A stretch of DNA of 64,000 nt from Knoellia remsis. GTDB taxonomy: Bacteria > Actinomycetota > Actinomycetes > Actinomycetales > Dermatophilaceae. Each line of letters starts with the position of its first letter. Positions within the stretch are counted from its first letter, which is position 1. The translations under genes were made by a program, and so were the position numbers. Of this stretch, positions 9,362-18,071 are shown one piece after another. A model generated the notes under the pieces. It saw only the letters and a list, made by a program, of their open reading frames with translations, had not been told where the DNA came from and did not search any database. Where the stretch lies: positions 124,001 to 188,000 of the forward strand of contig NZ_PVTI01000003.1 in the NCBI RefSeq assembly GCF_003002895.1, read 5' to 3'.

Positions 9362-10303
9362 ATGACCCCGAGGCAGCGCCGGCGCCTGTCGCGTGACGAG
9401 CGAGCTCGTCGCGCGGCAGAGGTGGCGGTCGCCCACTGCGGGGTCGCGCACCGCCGGGACCTGAGGCAGGCCGGGGTGTCTCGGGACGACGTCCGCTCGG
9501 AGGTCACCGCCGGACGATGGACGCTCGCCGGGAGGCACACCGTCGTCATCAACGCCTCACTGCCCCTGACGGGCGAGGCCGCGCTGTGGCACGCCGTCTG
9601 GGAGAGCGGTTCCGGTGCCGTGCTCGACGGGGTCAGCGCCCTCGTGGCCGGCGGGCTGACCGGGTTCGCGCCAGACCACATCGACGTCGCCGTGCCGGCC
9701 AACCACCGGGTCAACCGGGTGGACGGAGTGCGGACCCACCGTCGACGCGAGCTGGGCCCGACGCGAGGGGCGGGGCTTCCCCGGGTCCACCCGGAGTGGG
9801 CGGTCATCAGGGCCGCCCGATGGGCGCGGACCGACCGCACCGCGGTGCTCCTGCTCTGCCTCGTGATCCAGCAGCGCCTCGTCAGCCCGGAGCGACTGCT
9901 CGCAACCTGGCGCGTCCTGCGGGCCGGGCCACGCCAGCGGTTGCTCGAAGCGGTGTTGCCGGACATCTGCGACGGCGCCCACTCCCTGGGTGAGCTCGAC
10001 TTCGGCGCACTGTGCGTGGCCCACGGCGTCCCTCGACCGAGCCGCCAGGTGGTGATGAAGGGGCACAACGGTCGTATCCATCTCGATGCGCTCTGGGAGG
10101 ACATCGGGCTCGTGGTCGAGGTCGACGGCGGCCACCACGCCCTCGCACTGGCCCCGGTCGACGACGCCCTGCGCCAGAACGAGGTCACCCTCTTGGACAA
10201 GGTCGTCCTGCGGGTCCCGGTGCTCGGGCTGAGGCTGACCCCGGAGGCGTTCATGGCGCAGGTGGCCCGGGCACACGCCCAGCTCACCCAAGCCGCGGCC
10301 TGA
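9362..10303 (+). CDS. DUF559-type putative endonuclease-fold protein
   Basis: A 313-residue protein with an N-terminal winged-helix-like part (about 15-60) of the kind seen in AbiEi-like regulators and many actinobacterial DUF559 proteins. The C-terminal part resembles the very-short-patch-repair/restriction endonuclease fold: Asp242 in HLDALW, then Glu253 and Asp255 in VVEVDGG, would form a D...ExD metal site. Known members are mostly uncharacterised and variable between strains. It is bracketed by two same-orientation copies of the 40-bp palindrome (9262 and 10339). Whether it cuts DNA is inference. Confidence 0.7.
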   Translation: MTPRQRRRLSRDERARRAAEVAVAHCGVAHRRDLRQAGVSRDDVRSEVTAGRWTLAGRHTVVINASLPLTGEAALWHAVWESGSGAVLDGVSALVAGGLTGFAPDHIDVAVPANHRVNRVDGVRTHRRRELGPTRGAGLPRVHPEWAVIRAARWARTDRTAVLLLCLVIQQRLVSPERLLATWRVLRAGPRQRLLEAVLPDICDGAHSLGELDFGALCVAHGVPRPSRQVVMKGHNGRIHLDALWEDIGLVVEVDGGHHALALAPVDDALRQNEVTLLDKVVLRVPVLGLRLTPEAFMAQVARAHAQLTQAAA

Positions 10304-10338
10304 CCGCCGCCGCCGCCACCCCGCCGTCACCCACGAGT

Positions 10339-10378
10339 GTGCTGCAGGACGCGCGACATGCTGCGCCTCCTGCAGCAC
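10339..10378. repeat. 40-bp palindromic repeat, copy 2
   Basis: The most symmetric copy, with perfect 11-bp arms GTGCTGCAGGA and TCCTGCAGCAC around an 18-nt centre. It lies between the stop codons of the DUF559 gene (plus) and the gamma-lyase-like gene (minus), so it could also act as a two-way terminator. Confidence 0.8.
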
Positions 10379-10407
10379 GGTTCCGCACGGCCGCAGCGGC
10401 TCACCGG

Positions 10408-11583
10408 TCAGGGGAGGTTGGCGAAGGCCTTCTCCAGATCGGCGATGACATCGCCTGCCGCCTCGAGCCCGCACGACAGCCGGACGAGGTCGGCGTCGGG
10501 CCGGGCATCGGCCGCGACGAACCGGTGGGTCAGGCTCGCCGGGTGCTGGGCCAGCGACTCCACCCCACCGAGGGAGACGGCATGGGTCACGAGGTCGAGC
10601 CGGTCCAACAGGGCCGACGCGGCGGCATACCCACCGCGCAGGCGGAAGGCGACGAGCGCACCCGGTCCGGCGAGCTGGCGACCGACGAGCCCGCGCGGGT
10701 CCCCGCCGGGCAGCCCCGGGTAGTGCACGACCGACACCTCGGGACGCTCCGCGAGCCAGGCCGCGACGACACCGGCGCTCTCCTGCTGCGCACGCACCCG
10801 CACGTGGATCGTCTGCAGCCCGCGGTGCAGCTCGTAGGCCGCGAGCGGGTGCAGCACGGCACCCGTGATCGCCCGCACCTGGCGCAGCCGCGCGACCCAG
10901 TCCGAGCTGCCCGCGACGACACCGCCCATGACGTCGCCGTGGCCGCCCATGAACTTCGTCGCGGAGTGCAGCGCGAGCGTCGCGCCGTGGCGGACCGGCT
11001 GCTGCAGCACCGGCGTCGCGAAGGTGTTGTCGACGACGAGCGGCACCTCGCCGACCTGCGCCGCGACCGCCTCGATGTCGACGAGGTCGAGCGAGGGGTT
11101 CGCCGGTGTCTCGAGCAGGACGAGCCCGGTGTCGGGACGCAGCGCATCGGCCACGGTGTCGGCGGTGGCCCAGGTGACCTGCGTGCCGAGCAGGCCGGTC
11201 GCGAGGAGGTGGTCCGATCCGCCGTAGAGCGGTCGCACCGCGACGACGTGCGGCGTACCGGCGGACACGGCGGCGAGCAGCGTCGCGGTGAGCGCCGCCA
11301 TCCCGCTCGCGAACGCCACGGCGCCGTCGGTCCCCTCGAGTGCCGCGACCGCGCGCTCGAACCGGTCGACGCCGGGGTTCCAGAGCCGCTGGTAGACGAG
11401 GGTCGCCTCGCCGTCCGGGCTTCCGCCCGCGGCGAGGGTGTCGTATGCCGTCCCGCCCGCCTCGATCGTCGGCATGGGGTAGGTCGTGGCCAGGTCGATG
11501 GTGGGGACGTGGAGGCCGAGCCCGGCGAGGTCCTCCCGGGCTACGTGCACGGCGGTCGTCGCCACGTCTGCGGAGCGAGTCAT
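10408..11583 (-). CDS. Cys/Met-metabolism PLP enzyme, methionine gamma-lyase-like
   Basis: A 391-residue fold-type I PLP enzyme of the cystathionine beta/gamma-lyase and methionine gamma-lyase family. Lys210 in LHSATKFMGGHGDVMGG binds the cofactor, Asp185 in VVDNTFATP contacts it, and TLVYQRLWNP (61-70) replaces the usual Y-x-R-x-x-NP region. It is divergent from an Lrp-type regulator across 110 nt, a pairing often seen for methionine gamma-lyase. Cystathionine gamma-lyase or O-acetylhomoserine sulfhydrylase activity cannot be excluded. The ATG at 11583 starts at MTRSADVATT. Confidence 0.8.
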   Translation of the reverse strand: MTRSADVATTAVHVAREDLAGLGLHVPTIDLATTYPMPTIEAGGTAYDTLAAGGSPDGEATLVYQRLWNPGVDRFERAVAALEGTDGAVAFASGMAALTATLLAAVSAGTPHVVAVRPLYGGSDHLLATGLLGTQVTWATADTVADALRPDTGLVLLETPANPSLDLVDIEAVAAQVGEVPLVVDNTFATPVLQQPVRHGATLALHSATKFMGGHGDVMGGVVAGSSDWVARLRQVRAITGAVLHPLAAYELHRGLQTIHVRVRAQQESAGVVAAWLAERPEVSVVHYPGLPGGDPRGLVGRQLAGPGALVAFRLRGGYAAASALLDRLDLVTHAVSLGGVESLAQHPASLTHRFVAADARPDADLVRLSCGLEAAGDVIADLEKAFANLP

Positions 11584-11693
11584 GTCCCGATCCTCCGCAG
11601 GATCCGCTGGAACGCGCCACAGTCCCGTGGAAACCGCGGTGAGCGGGCGGCATACGGCATGAATCCGCACTGCAGCGCGGCTAGCGTGGCGCC

Positions 11694-12197
11694 ATGCCGA
11701 AGAATCCGCACCCACTCACCCCGGGCCCGGCTCCGGTCACCCCTCCCCTGCTCGACGAGGTGGACCGGGCCATCCTCGCCGTGCTCGTCGAGGACGGGCG
11801 CATCTCCAACGCGGCCTTGGCGCGCAGTGTCGGGATCGCCGAGTCGACCTGTGTCGGGCGGGTCCGGTCGCTGCGCGAGCGGGGCGTCATCACCGGCTTC
11901 CACGCGAGCGTCGACCTCGCCCGCGTCGGCCGGCCGTTGCAGGCGGTCGTCGCGATCCGGCTCGCCGGGCACGACCGCGGCCAGGTCGAGGAGTTCGGCG
12001 AGCAGATGGCGGCCCTGCCCGGCGTCCTTTCCGCGGCGAACATCAGCGGGGCCGACGACTTCCTCGTCCACGTCAGCGCGGCTTCGCCCGAGGATCTGCG
12101 CGACTTCGTCCTCGACAACATCTCGAGCCGCCCGGGCGTGAACCACGTCCAGACCTCCCTCGTCTTCCGGGAGCATCCGGGGCGGCCCTTCGCCTGA
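11694..12197 (+). CDS. Lrp/AsnC family transcriptional regulator
   Basis: A 167-residue regulator. The N-terminal helix-turn-helix spans about 20-68 (LLDEVDRAILAVLVEDGRISNAALARSVGIAESTCVGRVRSLRERGVITGF), followed by an Lrp ligand-binding RAM domain (about 80-160). The first 18 residues are a Pro-rich extension. It is divergent from the PLP lyase gene and probably controls it in response to an amino acid such as methionine; that link is inferred from position. A copy of the 40-bp palindrome starts 22 nt after its stop. Confidence 0.88.
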   Translation: MPKNPHPLTPGPAPVTPPLLDEVDRAILAVLVEDGRISNAALARSVGIAESTCVGRVRSLRERGVITGFHASVDLARVGRPLQAVVAIRLAGHDRGQVEEFGEQMAALPGVLSAANISGADDFLVHVSAASPEDLRDFVLDNISSRPGVNHVQTSLVFREHPGRPFA

Positions 12198-12218
12198 CCC
12201 GCAGCGGCCCATCGGCGT

Positions 12219-12258
12219 GTGCTGCAGGAGGCGCGACATCCTGCGCTCCGTGCAGCAC
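12219..12258. repeat. 40-bp palindromic repeat, copy 3
   Basis: Same length as copies 1 and 2 and in the same orientation, but with more changes in the loop and right arm. It lies between the Lrp gene and the luciferase-like gene, both on the plus strand. Confidence 0.75.
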
Positions 12259-12314
12259 ACCACGCGGCGAAAAGCGCGCGACCACCGTCCGCCCACCCGC
12301 TAGCGTCCCGTGCC

Positions 12315-13169
12315 ATGAGATTCGGAGTCGTCGTCCCGTGGGCCAGCGAGCGCGAGTTCGCCGACCTCGCCGCCCGGGCCGAAGCCGCCGGCTGGGACAT
12401 GGTCTTCACGTGGGAAGCCGTGTGGGGCCAGGACGCGTGGGCGACCCTTGCGGCCGCCGCCATGACGACCGAACGCATCCGGCTCGGCACGCTGCTGACC
12501 CCGGCCGCGCGCTACCGGCCGTGGGACCTCGCGAGCCGGGTCGGCTCCGTCGACCGGCTCAGCGACGGGCGCGTCACGCTCGGCGTCGGCCTCGGCGCGC
12601 TGCACGGCAACTGGCTCGCCTTCGAGGCCGACGAGGGCCGACGCATCCGAGCGGAGAAGCTCGACGAGTGCCTCGCCATCTACGCGGGACTGTCTGCGGG
12701 ACAACCCTTTGCGTATGCCGGCCGGCACTGGTCCGCGTCGGAGGTCACCGAGCTCGTCCCACCACCTCCGGTGCAGCGGCCGCACCCTCCGGTGTGGTGC
12801 GTCGGCGCGTTCGTGCCCGGGCGGGACTCCCAGCCGTCGCTGGCCCGAGCGGCGCGCTGGCAGGGCATCCTCCCGGCGATGGCCGGCGGCTCCTTGGAGG
12901 ACCCAGGGTCCCGGCTCACCCACGACGGGCTGCGCGAGATCGTCGAGCGGGTGCGCGTGCTGCGGGACGAGGCGGGACTGCCGTGGGAGGACTACGACGT
13001 CGTCGTCGAGGGCGACAGCCACGGCGAGTTCGGAACGACGCGGCCGCCCGTGGACGCCTGGGCCGACGCCGGGGCCACGCGGTGGGTGGAGTCGTGGTGG
13101 GACCTGCCGGACTCGCCAGAGGGGCGCGCCGAGCTGGTGCGGCGCAACGACCTCGGGCCGCAGCGGTGA
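12315..13169 (+). CDS. luciferase-like (LLM class) flavin or F420-dependent oxidoreductase
   Basis: A 284-residue TIM-barrel protein of the bacterial luciferase-like family. Family features include MRFGVVVPW at the start, WDMVFTWEAVWGQDAW (about 29-44), the RIRLGTLLTP strand (about 55-64) and DRLSDGRVTLGVGLG (about 77-91). Many actinobacterial members use coenzyme F420, but cofactor and substrate cannot be read here. It overlaps the GNAT gene by 4 nt (GTGA), suggesting co-expression. The ATG at 12315 follows the palindromic repeat by 56 nt. Confidence 0.78.
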   Translation: MRFGVVVPWASEREFADLAARAEAAGWDMVFTWEAVWGQDAWATLAAAAMTTERIRLGTLLTPAARYRPWDLASRVGSVDRLSDGRVTLGVGLGALHGNWLAFEADEGRRIRAEKLDECLAIYAGLSAGQPFAYAGRHWSASEVTELVPPPPVQRPHPPVWCVGAFVPGRDSQPSLARAARWQGILPAMAGGSLEDPGSRLTHDGLREIVERVRVLRDEAGLPWEDYDVVVEGDSHGEFGTTRPPVDAWADAGATRWVESWWDLPDSPEGRAELVRRNDLGPQR

Positions 13170-13630
13170 CACGGCTCGCGACACCCGCCGACGTCGACGT
13201 GCTGCTCGACCTGCGGGTGCTCATGTTCACGTCGATGGGCACGCCGCTCGAGGCGCTCTCCGACCCCGCCTGGCGCGCCGAGGCCCGGGCCTGGCTGGCG
13301 GCCCACGTCGACCACCCGGCGACCCGCATCGTCGTCGTCGAGGACGGCGGAGAGGTCGTCGCGGGCGGGGTGGCCGAGGTGCTCGCCGGTATCCCGGCGC
13401 CCTCGATGCCGCGCGGACGTCTGGGCTTCATCTCCAACGTCGCGACGTTCGAGCATGCGCGAGGGCGGGGGCACGGCCGCGCGGTCATGACCGACCTCGT
13501 CGGCTGGCTCGAGGGTGACGGCGACGCCGACCGCATCGACCTCGCGGCGACCGAGGACGGTGCGCACATCTACCGGACGATGGGCTTCACCGACGCAGCC
13601 TTCCCGACGATGCGCCGCTTCCGCCCGTGA
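13166..13630 (+). CDS. GNAT family N-acetyltransferase
   Basis: A 154-residue acetyltransferase-fold protein. The family layout is visible: TRLATPADVDVLLDLR at the N-terminus, GFISNVATFEHARGRGHGRAVMTDLVGWL with the R-G-x-G-x-G/A acetyl-CoA loop (about 93-120), and a C-terminal GAHIYRTMGF strand-helix. The substrate is unknown. The GTG start overlaps the luciferase-like gene. The stop codon lies inside the first copy of the CAATTG-type repeat. Confidence 0.82.
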   Translation: MTRLATPADVDVLLDLRVLMFTSMGTPLEALSDPAWRAEARAWLAAHVDHPATRIVVVEDGGEVVAGGVAEVLAGIPAPSMPRGRLGFISNVATFEHARGRGHGRAVMTDLVGWLEGDGDADRIDLAATEDGAHIYRTMGFTDAAFPTMRRFRP

Positions 13631-13740
13631 AGAAGTCACCCAATTGAACGGCATACACCTGCTCTGCCCCACGTGAAAAAGTCACCAATTGAACGGACTC
13701 AGGCACCCGGAGCCCGCGTGAAAAACTCACCAAGTGAACG
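13627..13740 (+). repeat. three spaced copies of the CTCACCCAATTG-type repeat
   Basis: Three direct copies, 13627-13650, 13673-13695 and 13718-13740, each 23-24 bp and starting GTGAA and ending GAACG. They are separated by two unrelated 22-nt spacers (13651-13672 and 13696-13717), a period of 45-46 bp. The copies differ at a few bases. The array fills the gap between the stop of the GNAT gene and the rho terminator. Related copies lie at 23.2 and 63.3 kb. Confidence 0.8.
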
Positions 13741-13800
13741 AATGAGCGACTGTCTCCGCAGCGGCGCGCGGACGGCATACGAACTCGTTTGAAGAACGCC

Positions 13801-13832
13801 GATGGCGCGCACCCCGTTCGGTGCGCGCCATC
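13801..13832 (-). terminator. rho gene terminator hairpin
   Basis: Perfect 13-bp arms (13801-13813 and 13820-13832) around a 6-nt loop, 14 nt downstream of the rho stop codon on the minus strand, followed by GGCGTTCTTC. This is a good intrinsic-type terminator. Confidence 0.75.
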
Positions 13833-13845
13833 GGGACGCAGCGGG

Positions 13846-15813
13846 TCAGTCCTCGCCTTCGTCGTGCAGCTGCATCGACGACGTCTGCTGGACTTGGGTG
13901 AGGAACTCGTAGTTCGTCTTCGTCTTGCGCAACCGGTCGAGCAGGAGCTCGAGGCCCTGCTGGGTGTCGAGGGCAGCGAGGACGCGGCGGAGCTTCCACA
14001 TGATCTTGAGCTCCTCGGGCGCGAGCAGGATCTCCTCGCGCCGGGTGCCCGAGTTGTTGACGTCGACCGCCGGGAAGATGCGCCGGTTCGACAGGCCCCG
14101 GTCGAGCTTGAGCTCCATGTTGCCGGTGCCCTTGAACTCCTCGAAGATCACCTCGTCCATGCGCGAGCCGGTCTCGACGAGCGCCGTCGCGAGGATGGTG
14201 AGCGAGCCGCCGTTCTCGATGTTGCGCGCGGCCCCGAAGAACTTCTTCGGCGGGTAGAGCGCGGCCGAGTCGACACCACCGGAGAGGATGCGCCCGCTCG
14301 CGGGGGCCGCGAGGTTGTAGGCGCGACCGAGCTTGGTGATCGAATCGAGGAGGACGACGACGTCGTGCCCCATCTCGACGAGACGCTTCGCCCGCTCGAT
14401 GGAGAGCTCGGCGACCGTCGTGTGGTCCTCGGCCGGCCGGTCGAAGGTCGAGGCGATGACCTCACCCTTGACCGCGCGCTGCATGTCGGTGACCTCTTCG
14501 GGCCGCTCGTCGACGAGGACGACCATGAGGTGGACCTCGGGGTTGTTCGTCGTGATCGCGTTGGCGATGGACTGCATGACCATCGTCTTGCCGGCCTTCG
14601 CCGGGGCGACGATGAGGCCGCGCTGGCCCTTGCCGATCGGGGCGACGAGGTCGATGACCCGCGTCGTGAGCTGGGTCGGCTCGGTCTCGAGGCGCAGGCG
14701 GTCCTGCGGGTAGAGCGGCGTGAGCTTGCCGAACTCGGCGCGGCTGCGGGCCTCGTCGGGCGTCATGCCGTTGATGCTGTCGAGGCGTGCCAGCGGCGTG
14801 TACTTCTGCCGGTTGTTGCGCGAGCCGACGGTCTGCTGCTGTGGCTCCTCGCCCTCGCGGGGCGCTTTGGTCGCGCCGACGACGGCGTCACCCTTGCGCA
14901 GGCCGTTGCGCTTGACCATGCCGAGCGGCACGTAGACGTCGTTCGGGCCGGCGAGGTAGCCGGAGGTCCGGACGAAGGCGTAGTTGTCGAGGATGTCGAG
15001 GATGCCCGCGACGGGGACGAGCACGTCGTCCTCGGTGATCTGCGGCTCGTCCGCGAGCTGGTTCTCCTGACGACCTTGGCGACCCTTGTCACGGTTGCGG
15101 TTCCGGTTGCGGCGGCGACGGCCGCTGCGGCCACCGCCCTCCTCGTCGTCGCCCTGCTGGTCCTGCTGGGCGCGCGCGTCCTGCTGCTGGCCCTTGTCAC
15201 GGTCATTGCCCGCGTTGCGGTCGTTGCCGGCGTTGCGGTCCTCGCGGTCGTCCGCGCCCCCGCGGCCGCGGCCGCCCTGCTGGTCACGGTTGCCGCGCTG
15301 GTCACGCCCGCCCTGCTCGTCACGGCCGCGCTGGGAGCGACCGTTCTCGGCGCCCTCACCCGACTCGCGCTCGCGCAGCTCTCGGGCCAGCTCGGCCTTG
15401 CGCTCGGCGCGCTCGTCGGCGTCGGAGCGCTGGCCCCGGGTGTCGTCGGCCTGCTCACCGCCGCGTGGAGCGCCCGCACCGGAGGAGGCACGACGGGATC
15501 GGCCCTGCGCAGGCGCGTCGTCGCTCCGGGCGGCACCAGTCGTCGTGTCCGCGTTCTTCGACGCGTCGTCCTTGGCCGGGGTCTGCCTCCCCGCGTCGCC
15601 CTTGGCGGCGGCGTCGGCGGCCGGGCCGCTCTCACCGTTCTGGCGCGCCTTGATGGCGGCGACGAGGTCGCCCTTGCGCATCTTGGCCGTGCCGGTGATG
15701 CCCATGCTCGAGGCGAGCCCCTGGAGCTCCGCGAGGCGCATGGCCGTCAGCGAGCCGGAGCGGCGCGGGGCCTGCCCCGACGACGATGCCTCAGCGGTGG
15801 TGGTTTCTGTCAC
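13846..15813 (-). CDS. rho: transcription termination factor Rho with long N-terminal insertion
   Basis: Hexameric RNA helicase that ends transcription. The 655 residues comprise a Rho N-terminal domain at about 22-57, a roughly 200-residue hydrophilic insertion (58-254) rich in Arg, Asp, Gly, Gln and Asn with short repeats such as DRNAGN, the RNA-binding OSB fold (about 255-330) and the ATPase core. Walker A is APAKAGKT at 403-410 and Walker B is VVVLLD at about 485-490. Such insertions are typical of actinobacterial Rho, which are larger than the 420-residue E. coli form and bind structured GC-rich RNA. The GTG at 15813 has an AAGGA site upstream. Confidence 0.96.
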   Translation of the reverse strand: MTETTTAEASSSGQAPRRSGSLTAMRLAELQGLASSMGITGTAKMRKGDLVAAIKARQNGESGPAADAAAKGDAGRQTPAKDDASKNADTTTGAARSDDAPAQGRSRRASSGAGAPRGGEQADDTRGQRSDADERAERKAELARELRERESGEGAENGRSQRGRDEQGGRDQRGNRDQQGGRGRGGADDREDRNAGNDRNAGNDRDKGQQQDARAQQDQQGDDEEGGGRSGRRRRNRNRNRDKGRQGRQENQLADEPQITEDDVLVPVAGILDILDNYAFVRTSGYLAGPNDVYVPLGMVKRNGLRKGDAVVGATKAPREGEEPQQQTVGSRNNRQKYTPLARLDSINGMTPDEARSRAEFGKLTPLYPQDRLRLETEPTQLTTRVIDLVAPIGKGQRGLIVAPAKAGKTMVMQSIANAITTNNPEVHLMVVLVDERPEEVTDMQRAVKGEVIASTFDRPAEDHTTVAELSIERAKRLVEMGHDVVVLLDSITKLGRAYNLAAPASGRILSGGVDSAALYPPKKFFGAARNIENGGSLTILATALVETGSRMDEVIFEEFKGTGNMELKLDRGLSNRRIFPAVDVNNSGTRREEILLAPEELKIMWKLRRVLAALDTQQGLELLLDRLRKTKTNYEFLTQVQQTSSMQLHDEGED

Positions 15814-16056
15814 GAAGGATCCTTCCCCTCGTTCATGGCCCCGCGGGGAGGCGAGGCCGGAGGTGGGTGTCAGTGATCTGACCAGGTGATCCACGAAGAG
15901 CACGCGCGCGGCACGTGGCACGGCCATGGCGGGCCCGACTGTGGTGGATGCGGATCGCGGTGGGCTCGGACGAGAGACGCTCGTCCGGCAACAACTGCGA
16001 CCGCGGCTCCACAGTAACACCACGGAACTCCCGGACTGCTGGCGAGCGAGGGCCAG

Positions 16057-16980
16057 TCAGACGAGGCGCACCCCGTGTTCCGGTATGCCGGGCAGCAGCA
16101 CGCGCCACTGCTCACCGCCCGCGCTGCTGACCTTCTCGACCGAGTCACGGGTGGTCAGGGCGAGGACGGACGGGCCGGCGCCGGAGATCACGGCGGCATG
16201 CCCGGCGGCACGCAGGGTGTCGACGAGCGCCATCGACGCCGGATAGCTCGGCCGGCGCGGCTCCTGGTGCAGCCACTCCCGGGTTCCGTCGAGCAGGTGC
16301 TCCGGGGCCGTGGTGAGGGCATGGACGAGGAGCGCCGCCCGCGCCGAGTTGGCCGCCGCGTCAGCAAGCCGAACCTGTTGCGGCAGAACGGCTCTCGCTG
16401 TCGCCGTGGAGAGCTGGGACTCCGGAGTGAAGACGACCGGCACCACCTCGGGGTGCGGCTCGAGGCGCAGCGTCGTCGTCCTGACCCCCCGGTCGTCGGA
16501 CCACGAGAGCGTGACCCCGCCGTGGACGCTCGCCGACGAGTTGTCGGGGTGACCCTCGAGCCGGGCGGCAAGGTCACCGAGGGAGGTGAGGTCGAGCTGA
16601 GCTGGTCCACCGTCGCGCTGCGAGGCGAGAGCGTGGGCCAGCGCGACACCGGTGACGATTGCCGTCGCCGAGGAGCCGAGGCCACGACCGTGGGGGACCT
16701 CGTTGACGCACTCGAGACGCAGTCCGGGCGGCTCCTCGGCGCCCAGCTCGGAGAGGGCGTGGACGAGGGTGCGGTAGACGAGGTGCGACGCGTCGGTGGG
16801 CACCGCGCCAGCGCCCTCCCCCGAGACCGAAATCTCGAGAGCGTCGGACTCGAGAACCGTTGCGCGACAACGGTCCCAGAGCCCGAGTGCCATCCCGACC
16901 GAGTCGAACCCTGGTCCGAGGTTGGCGCTGCTGGCAGGCACTTCGACGGCGGCGCTCGTGCCGGGACGCCAGTGCGACAC
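16057..16980 (-). CDS. thrB: homoserine kinase
   Basis: GHMP-family kinase making O-phosphohomoserine for threonine. The 307 residues show the ATP-binding motif PHGRGLGSSATA in the first third and an N-terminal VPASSANLGPGFDSVGMALGL, both typical. The GTG start at 16980 is 1 nt from the thrC stop, so hom-thrC-thrB form one operon. A 243-nt gap to rho contains the rho leader and no clear gene. Confidence 0.95.
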   Translation of the reverse strand: MSHWRPGTSAAVEVPASSANLGPGFDSVGMALGLWDRCRATVLESDALEISVSGEGAGAVPTDASHLVYRTLVHALSELGAEEPPGLRLECVNEVPHGRGLGSSATAIVTGVALAHALASQRDGGPAQLDLTSLGDLAARLEGHPDNSSASVHGGVTLSWSDDRGVRTTTLRLEPHPEVVPVVFTPESQLSTATARAVLPQQVRLADAAANSARAALLVHALTTAPEHLLDGTREWLHQEPRRPSYPASMALVDTLRAAGHAAVISGAGPSVLALTTRDSVEKVSSAGGEQWRVLLPGIPEHGVRLV

Positions 16981-16981
16981 G

Positions 16982-18070
16982 TCAGCCCTCGAGTCCGAGG
17001 ACCTCGGCCACGGCGCGCGCTTCCGCGGCCACGCGGACCGGTTCGACCTCGGTGCCGTCGGCGAGCCGGAGCGCCCACTGCGGGTCCTTGAGCCCGTGAC
17101 CGGTGACGGTGCAGACGATGGTGGCGTCGACCGGCACCTCACCGCGCTCGCTCGCCTGGATGAGCCCGGCGATGCTCGCGGCTGAGCCGGGCTCGACGAA
17201 GATGCCCTCGGTCGATGACAGGAGCCGGTGCGCGGCGAGGATCTGCTCGTCGGTCACGGACTCGATGCGGCCGCCGGACTCGTCGCGCGCGGTCTCGGCC
17301 TGGCGCCAGGAGGCAGGGTTGCCGATCCGGATGGCGGTGGCGATGGTGTCGGGTTCGTCGACCGGGTGCCCGAGGACGATCGGTGCCGCGCCCGCCGCCT
17401 GGAAGCCCCACATCTGCGGCGTCCGGGTCGCGACCGCGGGCAGGTCGGGGGCGTCGGTGGCGTACTCGGTGTAGCCGCGCCAGTAGGCCGTGATGTTGCC
17501 GGCGTTGCCGACGGGCAGGATGTGGATGTCGGGGGCGTCGCCGAGGGCGTCCACGACCTCGAACGCCGCGGTCTTCTGGCCCTCGATGCGCGCCGGGTTG
17601 ACCGAGTTCACGAGCTCGACCGGGTGGGTCTCGGCGAGCTTGCGCGCGACGGTGAGGCAGGCGTCGAAGTTGCCGTCGACCTGGACGAGGGTGGCGCCGT
17701 GAGCGATGGCCTGGCTGAGCTTGCCCATGGCGATCTTGCCCTCGGGCACGAGGACGACACAGGACATCCCGGCCTTGGTGGCGTAGGCCGCCGCGGACGC
17801 GCTCGTGTTGCCGGTGCTCGCGCAGATGACGGCCTTGGCGCCACGCCCCTTGGCGTGCGAGATCGCGGTCGTCATGCCGCGGTCCTTGAAGGAGCCGGTG
17901 GGGTTGAGCCCCTCGTACTTCACGAGGACGTTGGCGCCAACCAGCTCGGAGAGGTTCTCGGCGGGGATGAGCGGGGTCCCACCCTCGTGGAGGGTCACGA
18001 CGGGCGAGCCGGCAAGCGTCGGCAGGCGGTCGGCATACTCGCGGATCACGCCGCGCCAGAGGTGGGCCAC
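16982..18070 (-). CDS. thrC: threonine synthase
   Basis: PLP enzyme converting O-phosphohomoserine to threonine. The 362-residue protein has the cofactor lysine at Lys62 in [11 protein letters not shown] and the phosphate-binding loop in [13 protein letters not shown]. It is the compact form without the long N-terminal extension. The GTG start lies 1 nt from the hom stop and the stop 1 nt from the thrB start. Confidence 0.96.
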   Translation of the reverse strand: MAHLWRGVIREYADRLPTLAGSPVVTLHEGGTPLIPAENLSELVGANVLVKYEGLNPTGSFKDRGMTTAISHAKGRGAKAVICASTGNTSASAAAYATKAGMSCVVLVPEGKIAMGKLSQAIAHGATLVQVDGNFDACLTVARKLAETHPVELVNSVNPARIEGQKTAAFEVVDALGDAPDIHILPVGNAGNITAYWRGYTEYATDAPDLPAVATRTPQMWGFQAAGAAPIVLGHPVDEPDTIATAIRIGNPASWRQAETARDESGGRIESVTDEQILAAHRLLSSTEGIFVEPGSAASIAGLIQASERGEVPVDATIVCTVTGHGLKDPQWALRLADGTEVEPVRVAAEARAVAEVLGLEG

Positions 18071-18071
18071 G

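Noticed and set aside
13627-13740. CRISPR array (24-bp repeats, 22-bp spacers)
   Set aside because: Only three units, repeats diverge from each other, no leader or cas gene, and the same core occurs elsewhere as an inverted pair and as a tandem array.
13789-15876. A 695-codon plus-strand frame opposite rho
   Set aside because: Shadow of rho, whose family motifs are clear on the other strand.
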